A stretch of DNA of 64,000 bases. It comes from Acetoanaerobium sticklandii (GTDB lineage Bacteria; Bacillota; Clostridia; Peptostreptococcales; Filifactoraceae). The DNA lies in assembly GCF_000196455.1 (NCBI RefSeq), contig NC_014614.1, positions 2,517,501-2,581,500 of the forward strand, read 5' to 3'. Made by a program: the position numbers and the translations under genes. Shown piece after piece: positions 34,959 through 43,969 of the stretch; position 1 is the stretch's first letter; each line of letters opens with the position of its first letter. Below the pieces are notes generated by a model, which had not been told where the DNA came from, ran no database searches, and was given only the letters and a program-made list of their open reading frames with translations.

Positions 34959-36248
34959 TCACGGCGTAATCCTCATTTTATCTCTTGGAAAAGCTGATGC
35001 ATATCTTACATTATCAAATCCTAGAAGCATTGAAGTGATTCTCTCTAAGCCAATTGCAAACCCTCCGTGAGGCGGCATTCCATATTTAAATATATAAAGG
35101 TAATCCTTAAACTGTTCCTTGGACAATCCTCGTTTTGCTATATTTTCTAAAAGCTGAGTATAGTCGTGAATCCTCTGACCTCCAGTTGTTATCTCAAGTC
35201 CTCTAAACAATAGGTCAAAGCTTCTGGTTTCCCCTTCACCATAAGGCATAGTGTACATTGGTCTTTTGCTTTGAGGATAATGTGTTATAAATACAAAATC
35301 TGAGTTATATTCTCCTTTTATATACTCTGAAATTAACTTTTCTCCCTTAGGGCTTAAATCCGTCTGTAAGTCATTTAGGTTATACTTTTGATTTAGTATA
35401 GAAATTGCTTCAGACAGTTTCATTTTAGGTATTTCAGATGGAACCTTTGGTAACTGTGCACCAAGGAGCTCAAGCTCTCTGCTACATTTACTTTCTACTT
35501 CTTTCATCATAAAATCTAATAATCTATTTTCAAGCTCCATAATCTCATACTCGTCTTGGATAAATCCAAACTCTACATCAAGGCTTACATATTCATTGAG
35601 ATGTCTTTTTGTGTCGTGGCTTTCAGCTCTATACACATGTCCGATTTCAAATACCCGCTCAAATCCTGCTCCCACCATTATCTGTTTATAAAATTGTGGA
35701 CTCTGAGCCAAATATGCCTTAGTCTCGAAATAATTTAGCTCAAATAAATTGCTTCCCCCTTCTGTTCCTTGAGCTACAATCTTGGGTGTAAAAATTTGAG
35801 TAAAATCATTTTTAATTAAAAAATCAGAAAAAGCTTGAGCTAAAACAGCTTTCACCTTAAGCACTGCTCCTAGTTTAGGATTTCTAAGTGAAAGTGCCCT
35901 ATTATTTAGCATCACATCCAAGCTTATATCCATATTTTCCTTGTTTATTTCAATTGGCAAATCTTCATGTGCAGGAGATAGCATGTCTATAGAAATAACC
36001 TGAATCTCCAAGCTTTCTGATTTACCTTGAGCTAATTTTACTTTTCCCTTAATCTTTATTACGGCTTCTAGCTTTAAATCTTTTATATCAATAGTTTTTG
36101 TATCTATAACGCATTGGACTAGGCCAGATTTATCCCTTAAAATAATAAAGGCTATTTTCCCAAGCTTTCTTAATCTATGAACCCATCCACTTACAACCAC
36201 CTCTTGATTTAAATAGCTACTTAGCTCTGCTATCATAATTCTTTTCAT
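34959..36248 (-). CDS. aspS: Aspartyl-tRNA synthetase, archaeal/nondiscriminating type
   Basis: A 429-residue class IIb synthetase. It has an N-terminal OB-fold anticodon domain (VVSGWVHRLRKLGKIAFIILRD, residues 18-39). The catalytic core has motif 2 FEIGHVYRAESHDTKRHLNEY and motif 3 GGFAIGLERITSMLLG near the C-terminus; FRGLEITTGGQRIHDY is typical of AspRS2. It lacks the GAD insertion of the standard bacterial AspRS. Such enzymes often charge both tRNA-Asp and tRNA-Asn, which then needs GatCAB; I cannot test that here. A T-box with specifier GAC (Asp) precedes it, fitting AspRS rather than AsnRS. Confidence 0.9.
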   Translation of the reverse strand: MKRIMIAELSSYLNQEVVVSGWVHRLRKLGKIAFIILRDKSGLVQCVIDTKTIDIKDLKLEAVIKIKGKVKLAQGKSESLEIQVISIDMLSPAHEDLPIEINKENMDISLDVMLNNRALSLRNPKLGAVLKVKAVLAQAFSDFLIKNDFTQIFTPKIVAQGTEGGSNLFELNYFETKAYLAQSPQFYKQIMVGAGFERVFEIGHVYRAESHDTKRHLNEYVSLDVEFGFIQDEYEIMELENRLLDFMMKEVESKCSRELELLGAQLPKVPSEIPKMKLSEAISILNQKYNLNDLQTDLSPKGEKLISEYIKGEYNSDFVFITHYPQSKRPMYTMPYGEGETRSFDLLFRGLEITTGGQRIHDYTQLLENIAKRGLSKEQFKDYLYIFKYGMPPHGGFAIGLERITSMLLGFDNVRYASAFPRDKMRITP

Positions 36249-36274
36249 AATTCATCCCCTCACTTTTCTATAAA

Positions 36275-36530
36275 CAACAAAAGCCCACTTCTTAATTAAG
36301 AAGCGAGCTTATCTCACGGTACCATTCTTATTAACTGCCATATAGCTAGCAGTTATCTCTTATTTCTATAACGGGAACTCCCGGATTCATCTACTTGCTG
36401 GGCCCAGCTTTTGAATCATCAACTCAAGGATGTCTTTCAATATGCTTCATCTTCTTGGGCTCTCACCATCCCCAATTCGCTGAAAGATTCCAGATATCTA
36501 CTCTTCCTTTCACAGTTTTTACTATATTTT
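36275..36530 (-). promoter_or_regulatory. T-box leader riboswitch, aspartate-specific
   Basis: On the minus strand the leader has a stem I with distal loop GGTGAGAGCC and a specifier loop with GAC followed by A (36432-36434; Asp). Next come a stem III region, the T-box proper TGGTACCGTGA (36314-36324), and a terminator hairpin GCTCGCTTCTT/AAGAAGTGGGC followed by TTTTGTTG (36275-36308). Uncharged tRNA-Asp is expected to stabilise the antiterminator and permit aspS transcription. Confidence 0.9.
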
Positions 36531-36535
36531 TACGA

Positions 36536-36564
36536 AGTATACTCCTTTGAAATTTACTTGTCAA
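36536..36564 (-). promoter_or_regulatory. Promoter of the T-box/aspS transcript
   Basis: TTGACA (36559-36564), a 17-bp spacer and TATACT (36536-36541) on the minus strand, immediately before the T-box stem I. Confidence 0.8.
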
Positions 36565-36630
36565 GTAGTTTACAATTTTTTACTATAGATAAACTTAATA
36601 GATATTGCCACTTCTATAATAATTTTCAAT

Positions 36631-36659
36631 TTGACCTATATTGTTAAATAACGTAATAT
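36631..36659 (+). promoter_or_regulatory. Promoter of the rhodanese lipoprotein gene
   Basis: TTGACC (36631-36636), a 17-bp spacer and TAATAT (36654-36659), divergent from the aspS promoter. Confidence 0.55.
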
Positions 36660-36697
36660 TATCGTCGACAATGAATACTAAAAAAGGAGATAAAATC

Positions 36698-37717
36698 ATG
36701 AAAAAGAAGTTAGTTACTTTATTTTTAAGCGGACTTTTAGTAATGTCTTTAGCTACTGGATGCTCTGCAAAACCAGCTGAGCAAGGTACGCAGGAACAAG
36801 CAGCTCCTGAAGCTGAACAAACTATAGCTTCAGTTGAGAAAACTAAGGTATATGTTACACCAGAATGGGTAAAAAGCGTCATCGATAAAAACCAGCCTGA
36901 ATCTGAAAATTACATAATTTTAGAAGCTGCCTGGGGTACAGAAAAAGATAGCCCAGACTATTTAAAAGCTCATCTTCCAGGTGCTATTCACCTTAACACA
37001 GATGAAATAGAAGAACCTGAATATTGGAATATTAGAAATGCTGAAGAAATAACAGCTGTAATGTCAAAATACGGAATTACTAAGGATACTACTGTTATAG
37101 TTTATGGTCCTGACTCAGGAACTGAAAGAGTTGCCTTTGTAATGCTATGGGCAGGTGTTGAAAACGTTAAGGTTCTAGATGGTGGCCTTGCTTCTTGGAC
37201 TGAGGCAGGTTATGAAACAGAAGAAGGCAATATACTTCCAACTGCTACAACAGAAGAATTTGGAGTACAAATTCCAGCTCACCCTGAGTATGTTATAGCT
37301 ATGCCAAAGGATGCTAGAGAAGCAATGAAAGCTAACGATAAGTTCAGACTTGTAAGTATAAGAAGCCTAGATGAATTCACTGGAAAAATTAGTGGCTACA
37401 GCTATATAGAAAAAACTGGAGAGCCAGAAGGTGCTCTTTGGGGACATGACGAATTCGATTATTACAACGAAGATGGAACTATAGCTGATTTTGATAAAGC
37501 TGTACAGATGTGGAGTGAGCAAGGTATCACTAAAGAAAATGAAATTGCATTTTATTGTGGTACTGGCTGGAGAGCTTGTGTTCCATGGCTAATGGCTTAT
37601 GAAAATGGTTGGACTAACGTAAAATTATACGACGGTGGATGGTTTGCATGGCAAATGGATGAAACAAATCCAGTTCAAAAAATCACACCAGAAGAAGCTG
37701 CTGCAAGATATAACTAG
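36698..37717 (+). CDS. Two-domain rhodanese (sulfurtransferase) lipoprotein
   Basis: A 339-residue exported lipoprotein (signal peptide with lipobox-like SLATGC, Cys at about residue 22) followed by two rhodanese domains. The first (about residues 50-170) has its active-site loop degenerate (YGPDSGTERVAF, no Cys). The second (about residues 190-330) has the catalytic Cys287 in FYCGTGWRA. This inactive/active layout is that of TST/MST sulfurtransferases such as SseA. It would transfer sulfane sulfur to thiols or cyanide on the cell surface. I start at ATG 36698 behind AAAAAGGAGAT. Terminator follows. Confidence 0.9.
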   Translation: MKKKLVTLFLSGLLVMSLATGCSAKPAEQGTQEQAAPEAEQTIASVEKTKVYVTPEWVKSVIDKNQPESENYIILEAAWGTEKDSPDYLKAHLPGAIHLNTDEIEEPEYWNIRNAEEITAVMSKYGITKDTTVIVYGPDSGTERVAFVMLWAGVENVKVLDGGLASWTEAGYETEEGNILPTATTEEFGVQIPAHPEYVIAMPKDAREAMKANDKFRLVSIRSLDEFTGKISGYSYIEKTGEPEGALWGHDEFDYYNEDGTIADFDKAVQMWSEQGITKENEIAFYCGTGWRACVPWLMAYENGWTNVKLYDGGWFAWQMDETNPVQKITPEEAAARYN

Positions 37718-37726
37718 TAAGAAGCA

Positions 37727-37758
37727 AAGGTCAGAGAGTAACCTCTCTGACCTTTTTA
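37727..37758 (+). terminator. Intrinsic terminator after rhodanese gene
   Basis: GGTCAGAGAG and CTCTCTGACC form a perfect 10-bp stem with TAAC loop, followed by TTTTTA. Confidence 0.88.
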
Positions 37759-37779
37759 TTTTGAGTGCAGATTAAATAA

Positions 37780-38208
37780 TTATAGCTGTTTGAAAGTTTT
37801 TAAATAAATACAGCTTTTCATAGTCTGAAAAAACACCGTCAGTAATAAGCCTATATTTATATAGTAATATGAGCGAATCTGCTCCGTAGAATAAATCAAG
37901 CTAAATCCAATGTAAATAATAGATACTGCCATTTGAAGAGCAAATATTTTCATCCAAATTGCATCTTTATTTTCCGATTTTAATTTTACAAATAGCTTAA
38001 TACCAACTATCAGAGCTATTATTGCTACAACAGCAATGGCTCCTAGTTCATTGGTCGCAATAGGATAGTTTGCTTCCCATTTCTGATTGGTATAAACTAC
38101 ATGTCTCATCATGCCCATTTTTCTAGTTGAAAAATATTGTACCAAAAAAACAATTGCTAGTATTATTAGCTGTAAAAAGCTGAGAATATGGTTAACGATT
38201 TTATTCAA
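37780..38208 (-). CDS. Small four-helix membrane protein, unknown
   Basis: I do not recognise a family. The 142-residue product has four hydrophobic segments (about residues 7-23, 52-68, 85-103, 115-133) with short loops, and a Gln/Lys-containing loop between helices one and two. The start is a TTG at 38208 behind GAAAGGACG. It lies 29 bp downstream of the CAP-domain gene on the same strand and is probably cotranscribed with it. Membrane location is clear, function is not. Confidence 0.65.
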   Translation of the reverse strand: MNKIVNHILSFLQLIILAIVFLVQYFSTRKMGMMRHVVYTNQKWEANYPIATNELGAIAVVAIIALIVGIKLFVKLKSENKDAIWMKIFALQMAVSIIYIGFSLIYSTEQIRSYYYINIGLLLTVFFQTMKSCIYLKTFKQL

Positions 38209-38237
38209 TTATGCTCGTCCTTTCAACTAGATATTTT

Positions 38238-39209
38238 TTATTTTGGTTCAGAAAATAGCTGTACCCATATAAATCTTCCTGGTTGGTACTCCACTATTCC
38301 AATACCTATATCCTCATAGTTATCCCTAAGTATGTTGGCCCTATGACCACTAGAATTCATCCAGTCGTCTACTACCTCAGAAGGACTACTCTGTCCTTTG
38401 GCTATGTTTTCTCCCATAGAAACTGCAGTATACCCTAAATCTTTAGCTACTGATGAAAAATCTCCATAGGTTGGTGAGGTATGGGCAAAATAATTGTCAT
38501 CAAACATATCCTGAGCTCTAAACTGAGCTATCTCTTCTAATTTAGTGCTGCTACTTAACTCTTCTAAGCCTAGGCTAGCTCTTTTTTTATTAACCAGTGA
38601 TATAACTTGATCCTTGTATGAATCTAGTGTTGCATTTACAACTGTACCAGATTGAAATTCTCCATACTCACTAGAAAAATTTAGCTGGGACATACCTGTT
38701 TCCTCTGCAAATGATTTTTTAGAATTAATAACTACTAGTTTATTTACTGAATCCCATACGAGCGAAATATCCATGAGCATACACAGCTCTCTTAGCTTGA
38801 AATAAGTTCTCCCATCAATGACATAGGCAGTTAGCTTAACTCTATTATTATCTTTGTATAAATCAAAGCTACTTAGCTCTCCTTTAGCTCCTACTGGTGT
38901 ACTTTCAGCTAGTGGTTTAGCTCCTGAATATGATGCTGAGGATTTTATATTTATAGCTTTTTTCTCAGAGTCCCATACCACATCAAACTGCTTTGGACTT
39001 TTATTTAAAAGCCATGCCATGTCTATTAATTTGACATAGTTGTGTCCGCTTATATTATAGGTTTTTAGAGCTACGGACTTACCATCAATATCTAGCTTCG
39101 ACTCAGTTACCAAAGCCGTAACTGGAGTAGCCCCATAAGCATTTCCTCCTATAGGTGCTAAAGCAACCATCAAAATCATAGTAACTATAAATAAATTAAT
39201 TTTTTTCAT
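38238..39209 (-). CDS. Secreted CAP/SCP-domain protein with copper-amine-oxidase-like N-terminal repeats
   Basis: A 323-residue secreted protein. Signal peptide residues 1-26 (cleavage near GNAYGA). Two copper-amine-oxidase-N-like blocks follow: YVKLIDMAWLLNKSPKQFDVVWDSEKKAINI and YFKLRELCMLMDISLVWDSVNKLVVI. These often anchor clostridial exoproteins to the wall. The C-terminal YkwD-type CAP domain (about residues 200-322) has LVNKKRASLGLEEL, the conserved HTSPTYGDF and GENIAKGQ, and SGHRANIL. Function of bacterial CAP proteins is mostly unknown. AGGAGAAAAAC precedes the ATG. Confidence 0.87.
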   Translation of the reverse strand: MKKINLFIVTMILMVALAPIGGNAYGATPVTALVTESKLDIDGKSVALKTYNISGHNYVKLIDMAWLLNKSPKQFDVVWDSEKKAINIKSSASYSGAKPLAESTPVGAKGELSSFDLYKDNNRVKLTAYVIDGRTYFKLRELCMLMDISLVWDSVNKLVVINSKKSFAEETGMSQLNFSSEYGEFQSGTVVNATLDSYKDQVISLVNKKRASLGLEELSSSTKLEEIAQFRAQDMFDDNYFAHTSPTYGDFSSVAKDLGYTAVSMGENIAKGQSSPSEVVDDWMNSSGHRANILRDNYEDIGIGIVEYQPGRFIWVQLFSEPK

Positions 39210-39320
39210 GTTTTTCTCCTAACTTAATAAACACCCTGTAAAATCGTGATAAACTTAACTCCTATCATATCAGTTTCATCAAAATTTGTTAAGAGATGTC
39301 CTTATATTGAAAATATATTG

Positions 39321-39349
39321 TTGACATTTCGTAACAATTCAATTATTAT
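39321..39349 (+). promoter_or_regulatory. carA promoter
   Basis: TTGACA (39321-39326), a 17-bp spacer and TATTAT (39344-39349). The transcript would start at about 39356 and run about 180 nt before the carA start, through the attenuator. Confidence 0.8.
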
Positions 39350-39373
39350 AACTTTTAATTATTACGCTTTAAA

Positions 39374-39490
39374 TTGGTCCTGTGAGGCCAGAAAGAGGTA
39401 TGTATGCAAAAACAAGGGATAATTATGCCTAAGCATATCTTGAGGGAAGTATGGCTCACATCTAAAAAAGTGAGGTACTTCCTTTTTTGA
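39374..39490 (+). promoter_or_regulatory. PyrR-dependent attenuator leader of carAB
   Basis: The segment TCCTGTGAGGCCAGAAAG (39378-39395) matches the PyrR-binding loop of Firmicutes pyr leaders. Downstream, GGAAGTA ... TACTTCC with inner CTCAC/GTGAG forms a terminator followed by TTTTTT (39445-39488). With UMP bound, PyrR would stabilise the anti-antiterminator and cause termination. Confidence 0.85.
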
Positions 39491-39536
39491 TACACAGCTT
39501 CGAAGTAATAATACACAAAGAACAAGGAGGTAAAAT

Positions 39537-40619
39537 ATGAAAGCAAAGTTAATTTTAGAGAATGGACAGGTATTTGAAGGCAGAGCATTCGGTCATATTG
39601 CCACCTGTGTGGGCGAAGTTGTGTTCAACACAGGTATGACAGGCTACCAAGAAATACTTACGGATCCATCTTATTATGGGCAGATGGTGACTATGACTTA
39701 TCCTCTGATTGGCAACTACGGCATAAATCTCGAAGACAACGAGTCACAAACAGCCAAGGTAAGAGGATTTATCGTAAGAGAAAGATGTGATGACTCAAGC
39801 AATTTCAGAGCTGAAATCGAGCTTGATAAATATTTGAAGCAACAAAATATAATCGGAATCGATGGCATAGACACTCGCTCTCTTACAAAAATTCTTAGAA
39901 ATAGCGGTACTATGAAAGGTATTATAACTGCTGAAGAGTTATCAGCTGAAGATATTCAGAAATACTTTGAAAGCTTTGACAATACCTACGCTGTATACGA
40001 GGTATCTGTAAAGGAAAAAGAGATTCTTCCTCCTCTTATTTCTGATATGGACTCTAAGGATATTGTTTCAATTTCAGTAATGGATTTTGGTGTAAAAAGA
40101 AATATTCTTACCAATCTTCGAAAAAGAGGCTGTCAAATAACACTCTATCCTGCTGATACTAAGGCAGAAACTCTTCTTTCTGATAACAGTGATTTAGTTT
40201 TTCTTACAAATGGGCCTGGTGACCCTGAGGATTTAACTGAAATAGTTAATGAAGTCAAAAAAATCATAGGCAAAAAACCAGTAGCTGGTATCTGTCTAGG
40301 TCATCAGCTTATCGCTCTTGCGATGGGCGGAAGTACTGAAAAGCTAAAATTCGGCCATAGAGGCTGCAACCATCCTGTGAAAGACATCAGAAAAAACAAG
40401 GTGTATATTACATCTCAAAATCATGGATATCACGTTTCTAAGCTTCCTGAGGATTTTGAGATAACACATATCAGCCTTAATGATGAGTCTGTCGAAGGTA
40501 TGAAGCACAAAACTCTACCTGTTTTTTCCGTGCAGTTTCACCCAGAAGCTTCGCCTGGTCCAGTAGAGAGCAGTTATCTCTTTGATGAATTCATTGAGCT
40601 TGCAAAAATAAAATTGTAA
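39537..40619 (+). CDS. carA: Carbamoyl-phosphate synthase, small (glutaminase) subunit
   Basis: A 360-residue class I glutamine amidotransferase subunit that supplies ammonia to CarB for carbamoyl phosphate (pyrimidine and arginine synthesis). The N-terminal CPSase_sm_chain domain (ENGQVFEGRAFG ... GEVVFNTGMTGYQEILTDPSY) is complete. The glutaminase has the nucleophile Cys253 in GICLGHQ and the His/Glu in QFHPEASPGP. ACAAGGAGGTAAA precedes the ATG. carB follows after 16 bp. The PyrR attenuator points to pyrimidine control. Confidence 0.96.
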   Translation: MKAKLILENGQVFEGRAFGHIATCVGEVVFNTGMTGYQEILTDPSYYGQMVTMTYPLIGNYGINLEDNESQTAKVRGFIVRERCDDSSNFRAEIELDKYLKQQNIIGIDGIDTRSLTKILRNSGTMKGIITAEELSAEDIQKYFESFDNTYAVYEVSVKEKEILPPLISDMDSKDIVSISVMDFGVKRNILTNLRKRGCQITLYPADTKAETLLSDNSDLVFLTNGPGDPEDLTEIVNEVKKIIGKKPVAGICLGHQLIALAMGGSTEKLKFGHRGCNHPVKDIRKNKVYITSQNHGYHVSKLPEDFEITHISLNDESVEGMKHKTLPVFSVQFHPEASPGPVESSYLFDEFIELAKIKL

Positions 40620-40635
40620 AAGTAGGAGGAAGACT

Positions 40636-43600
40636 ATGCCCATAAATAAATCCATTAAAAAAGTACTTGTTATCGGCTCTGGCCCTATCGTAATCGGTCA
40701 AGCAGCAGAATTTGATTATTCTGGAACTCAAGCCTGCCAAGCTTTAAAGGAAGAGGGAATAGAGGTAGTATTAATCAATTCAAACCCTGCAACCATAATG
40801 ACAGATGCTGAAGCTGCAGATAAAATATATATTGAGCCTATCACCTTAGATTATGTGAAGAAAATAATTGAATTAGAAAGACCTGACAGTCTGCTTCCAG
40901 GAATGGGCGGACAAACAGCTCTGAATATGGCACTTGAGCTTCATGATCAAGGCATACTAGATAGCTACAACATAAAAATTATAGGAACTAGCATCGACGG
41001 TATAAAGCAAGGCGAAGACAGATATCTTTTTAAAGAGCTCATGAATCGCATAGGCGAGCCTATGATTCAGTCAGAAATATTTACAGAGCTAGAAGCTGGT
41101 ATCAACTATGCTAGTCAAATAGGCTACCCTGTAATCGTAAGACCTGCATATACGCTTGGCGGAACTGGGGGCGGAATAGCTGAAACTGAAGACCAGCTAA
41201 GATTAATTATGAAATCAGGACTTTCTTACAGCCCTGTAGGTCAGGTTCTTATAGAAAAAAGTATAAAGGGCTGGAAAGAAATAGAGTACGAGGTAATGAG
41301 AGACGCTAACGGAAATAAAATTTCTGTATGTAATATGGAAAACTTTGATCCTGTAGGTATTCATACTGGAGATAGCATAGTAGTCGCTCCTAGCCAAACT
41401 CTCTCAGATAAAGATTACCAAATGCTTAGAACCTCATCTCTTAAAATAATAGAAGCTATAGGCATAGAGGGTGGCTGTAATGTCCAGTTTGCCCTTAACC
41501 CAGACAGCTTTGAGTATGCTGTAATAGAAATAAATCCAAGAGTGAGCCGTTCATCTGCTCTTGCTTCTAAAGCCACTGGCTATCCTATTGCAAAGGTAGC
41601 TGCGAAAATAGCACTTGGATACAGTCTGGATGAAATTAAAAATGCTGTGACTGGAGTAACCTATGCTTGCTTTGAGCCTAGTCTAGATTATGTAGTTGTG
41701 AAAATACCAAAATGGCCTTTTGAAAAATTTGCTAAAGGCGAGCGCAGTCTAGGCACCAAGATGATGGCAACTGGAGAAATTATGGCTATAGGCAGTAATT
41801 TTGAGGCAGCCTTTTTAAAGGGCATCCGCTCACTAGAGCTAGGTCAATATCATCTAAAGCACAAAAGCTATATGAACCATTCTATCGATGCTCTAAAAGA
41901 GCTTGTGATTCATCCAGATGATGAGCGTATTTTTGCACTAGCTGAGCTTATCAGAAGAGAATATAAACTGGATATGATTTCACAGATTACAGGTATTGAC
42001 CCGTGGTTTTTAAAAAAGCTCCAAAACCTTATAGCTCTAGAAACTCAGCTTGAGAGCTTATCCTTAGAAGACATTGATGAAGCTATGCTGAGAATGCTAA
42101 AGAAAAAAGGTTTTTCAGATATGGGCATAGCAAAGCTTACAGGCTCAACAGTTGCATCTGTATATGATAAAAGAATTAAGCTAGGTGTAAAGCCTGTGTT
42201 TCATATGGCCGATACCTGCGCAGGAGAATTTGAAGCTATTTCCCCATACTATTATTCTAGCTATGAAAGCTACGATGAAGTTAGTGTAAGTGACAATAAA
42301 AAAGTAGTAGTTCTCGGCTCTGGTCCTATCCGTATAGGCCAAGGTATAGAATTCGACTATGCTTGTGTACACTGTGTGAAGGTCCTTAGAAAAATGGGTA
42401 TTGAAACCATCATTATAAACAGTAACCCCGAAACGGTGAGCACTGATTTTTCTATAGCGGATAAGCTGTATTTCGAACCTCTAAGCGAAGAGGATGTACT
42501 AAGCGTCATAGATAAAGAAAAGCCTGACGGAGTAATCCTGCAATTTGGAGGACAAACTGCTATTAAGCTGGCGGATTTTATAAGTTCAAAAGGCATACCT
42601 ATATATGGAACCAGTGCTTCTCAAATAGATCTTTCAGAGGACAGAGAAAAATTCGATGAGTTTTTAGAAAGCCTTGATATCAAGCGTCCTAAAGGAAAGG
42701 CAATATTTAACCTAGAAGATGGAATAAAAACAGCAAATGAGCTTGGATATCCTCTGCTTGTAAGACCTAGCTACGTGCTAGGAGGTCAGGGTATGAAAAT
42801 CTGCTATGCTGAGTCTGAGCTTACAGAGTATCTATCAAATGCCTTTAAAAAGGATGATAAAAATCCTGTGCTGATAGACCAGTATATTGTTGGAAAAGAG
42901 CTTGAGGTCGATGCCATATGCGATGGAGATTCAGTTCTGCTTCCAGGTATAATGGAGCATATAGAGCGCGCTGGCATACACTCAGGAGACAGCATGACTG
43001 TTTATCCACCTCAAAATGTGAGCTCTCATATAATAGAGCAAATCACAGAGGTGACTCGTAAAATAGCTCTTGCTTTAAATGTCAAAGGCCTAATAAACAT
43101 CCAGTATATAGCTTATGAAGAACAGCTCTATGTAATAGAAGTAAACCCTAGAGCTTCAAGAACTGTACCCTATATATCAAAGGTTAGTAACGTCCCTATT
43201 GTTGAGCTTGCAACACGTGTATCAATGGGTGAAAGACTTTTAGATTTAGGCTACGGCGAAGGACTATATAAATTGCCTCAGATTATAGCTGTAAAAGTTC
43301 CAGTTTTTTCTACTCACAAGCTTCCAGATGTGGAGATTTCTCTAGGACCTGAAATGAAATCCACAGGAGAGGTTCTTGGGATAGGAAAAACCTATGCTGA
43401 AGCTCTTTATAAAGGCTTTATAGCAGCAAAAAATGCTCCATCAAAACCAAACCCAACTCTACTTCTTACACTAAATGATCAGGAAAAGATTCTGCTAAAA
43501 AAAGAAGACTGTCCTTCTCAGTTTAATTATTTAGCTACCGAAGGCACCTGTAAGATACTAAGAGAATTAGGCATACCTGCTAAGCTAGTAAAAAAACTAG

Positions 43601-43839
43601 GCTCTGGTCAGCCTGATGTAATGGACATGATTATAGCAGGAGAAATCGACCTCATAGTCAATGCTCCTACTCTAGGCGATGACTCAAGCAGAGATGGTTT
43701 TCTAATGAGACGTGCCGCTATAGAAAGAAATATCCCTGTGTATACTTCTATGGATACATTCAGAGCTTGGAGCTATGCTCAGCAAAGCATTTCTGGCACT
43801 GATGTCACAGATATATACGATTTAAAAAAATATAGCTAA
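40636..43839 (+). CDS. carB: Carbamoyl-phosphate synthase, large subunit
   Basis: A 1067-residue full-length CarB. Its two homologous ATP-grasp halves start with KVLVIGSGPIVIGQAAEFDYSGTQACQAL and KVVVLGSGPIRIGQGIEFDYACVHCVKVL (about residue 555). The first phosphorylates bicarbonate and the second phosphorylates carbamate. The C-terminal MGS-like allosteric domain (last about 140 residues) is present. GTAGGAGGAAG precedes the ATG. It is cotranscribed with carA, and a strong bidirectional terminator follows. Confidence 0.96.
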   Translation: MPINKSIKKVLVIGSGPIVIGQAAEFDYSGTQACQALKEEGIEVVLINSNPATIMTDAEAADKIYIEPITLDYVKKIIELERPDSLLPGMGGQTALNMALELHDQGILDSYNIKIIGTSIDGIKQGEDRYLFKELMNRIGEPMIQSEIFTELEAGINYASQIGYPVIVRPAYTLGGTGGGIAETEDQLRLIMKSGLSYSPVGQVLIEKSIKGWKEIEYEVMRDANGNKISVCNMENFDPVGIHTGDSIVVAPSQTLSDKDYQMLRTSSLKIIEAIGIEGGCNVQFALNPDSFEYAVIEINPRVSRSSALASKATGYPIAKVAAKIALGYSLDEIKNAVTGVTYACFEPSLDYVVVKIPKWPFEKFAKGERSLGTKMMATGEIMAIGSNFEAAFLKGIRSLELGQYHLKHKSYMNHSIDALKELVIHPDDERIFALAELIRREYKLDMISQITGIDPWFLKKLQNLIALETQLESLSLEDIDEAMLRMLKKKGFSDMGIAKLTGSTVASVYDKRIKLGVKPVFHMADTCAGEFEAISPYYYSSYESYDEVSVSDNKKVVVLGSGPIRIGQGIEFDYACVHCVKVLRKMGIETIIINSNPETVSTDFSIADKLYFEPLSEEDVLSVIDKEKPDGVILQFGGQTAIKLADFISSKGIPIYGTSASQIDLSEDREKFDEFLESLDIKRPKGKAIFNLEDGIKTANELGYPLLVRPSYVLGGQGMKICYAESELTEYLSNAFKKDDKNPVLIDQYIVGKELEVDAICDGDSVLLPGIMEHIERAGIHSGDSMTVYPPQNVSSHIIEQITEVTRKIALALNVKGLINIQYIAYEEQLYVIEVNPRASRTVPYISKVSNVPIVELATRVSMGERLLDLGYGEGLYKLPQIIAVKVPVFSTHKLPDVEISLGPEMKSTGEVLGIGKTYAEALYKGFIAAKNAPSKPNPTLLLTLNDQEKILLKKEDCPSQFNYLATEGTCKILRELGIPAKLVKKLGSGQPDVMDMIIAGEIDLIVNAPTLGDDSSRDGFLMRRAAIERNIPVYTSMDTFRAWSYAQQSISGTDVTDIYDLKKYS

Positions 43840-43905
43840 AAATAATAAAAGTATACTCATAAATACAAGCAAATTTTTTCCGTAACATAAATATTAGTTT
43901 ATTAC

Positions 43906-43958
43906 TAAAAAAGACTCAGCTAGATTCAAGTTTTAGAATCTTTCTGAGTCTGCATTTT
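43906..43958. terminator. Bidirectional terminator after carB
   Basis: AGACTCAG ... AGATTC and GAATCT ... CTGAGTCT form a long stem with one small internal loop, with A-run and T-run flanks. It also ends the minus-strand SH3 lipoprotein transcript. Confidence 0.85.
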
Positions 43959-43969
43959 TATTTGTAATA

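Noticed and set aside
37780..39209. CAP-domain protein and membrane protein as a toxin-immunity pair
   Set aside because: The CAP protein has a typical secreted architecture and the membrane protein shows no immunity features; proximity alone is weak evidence.
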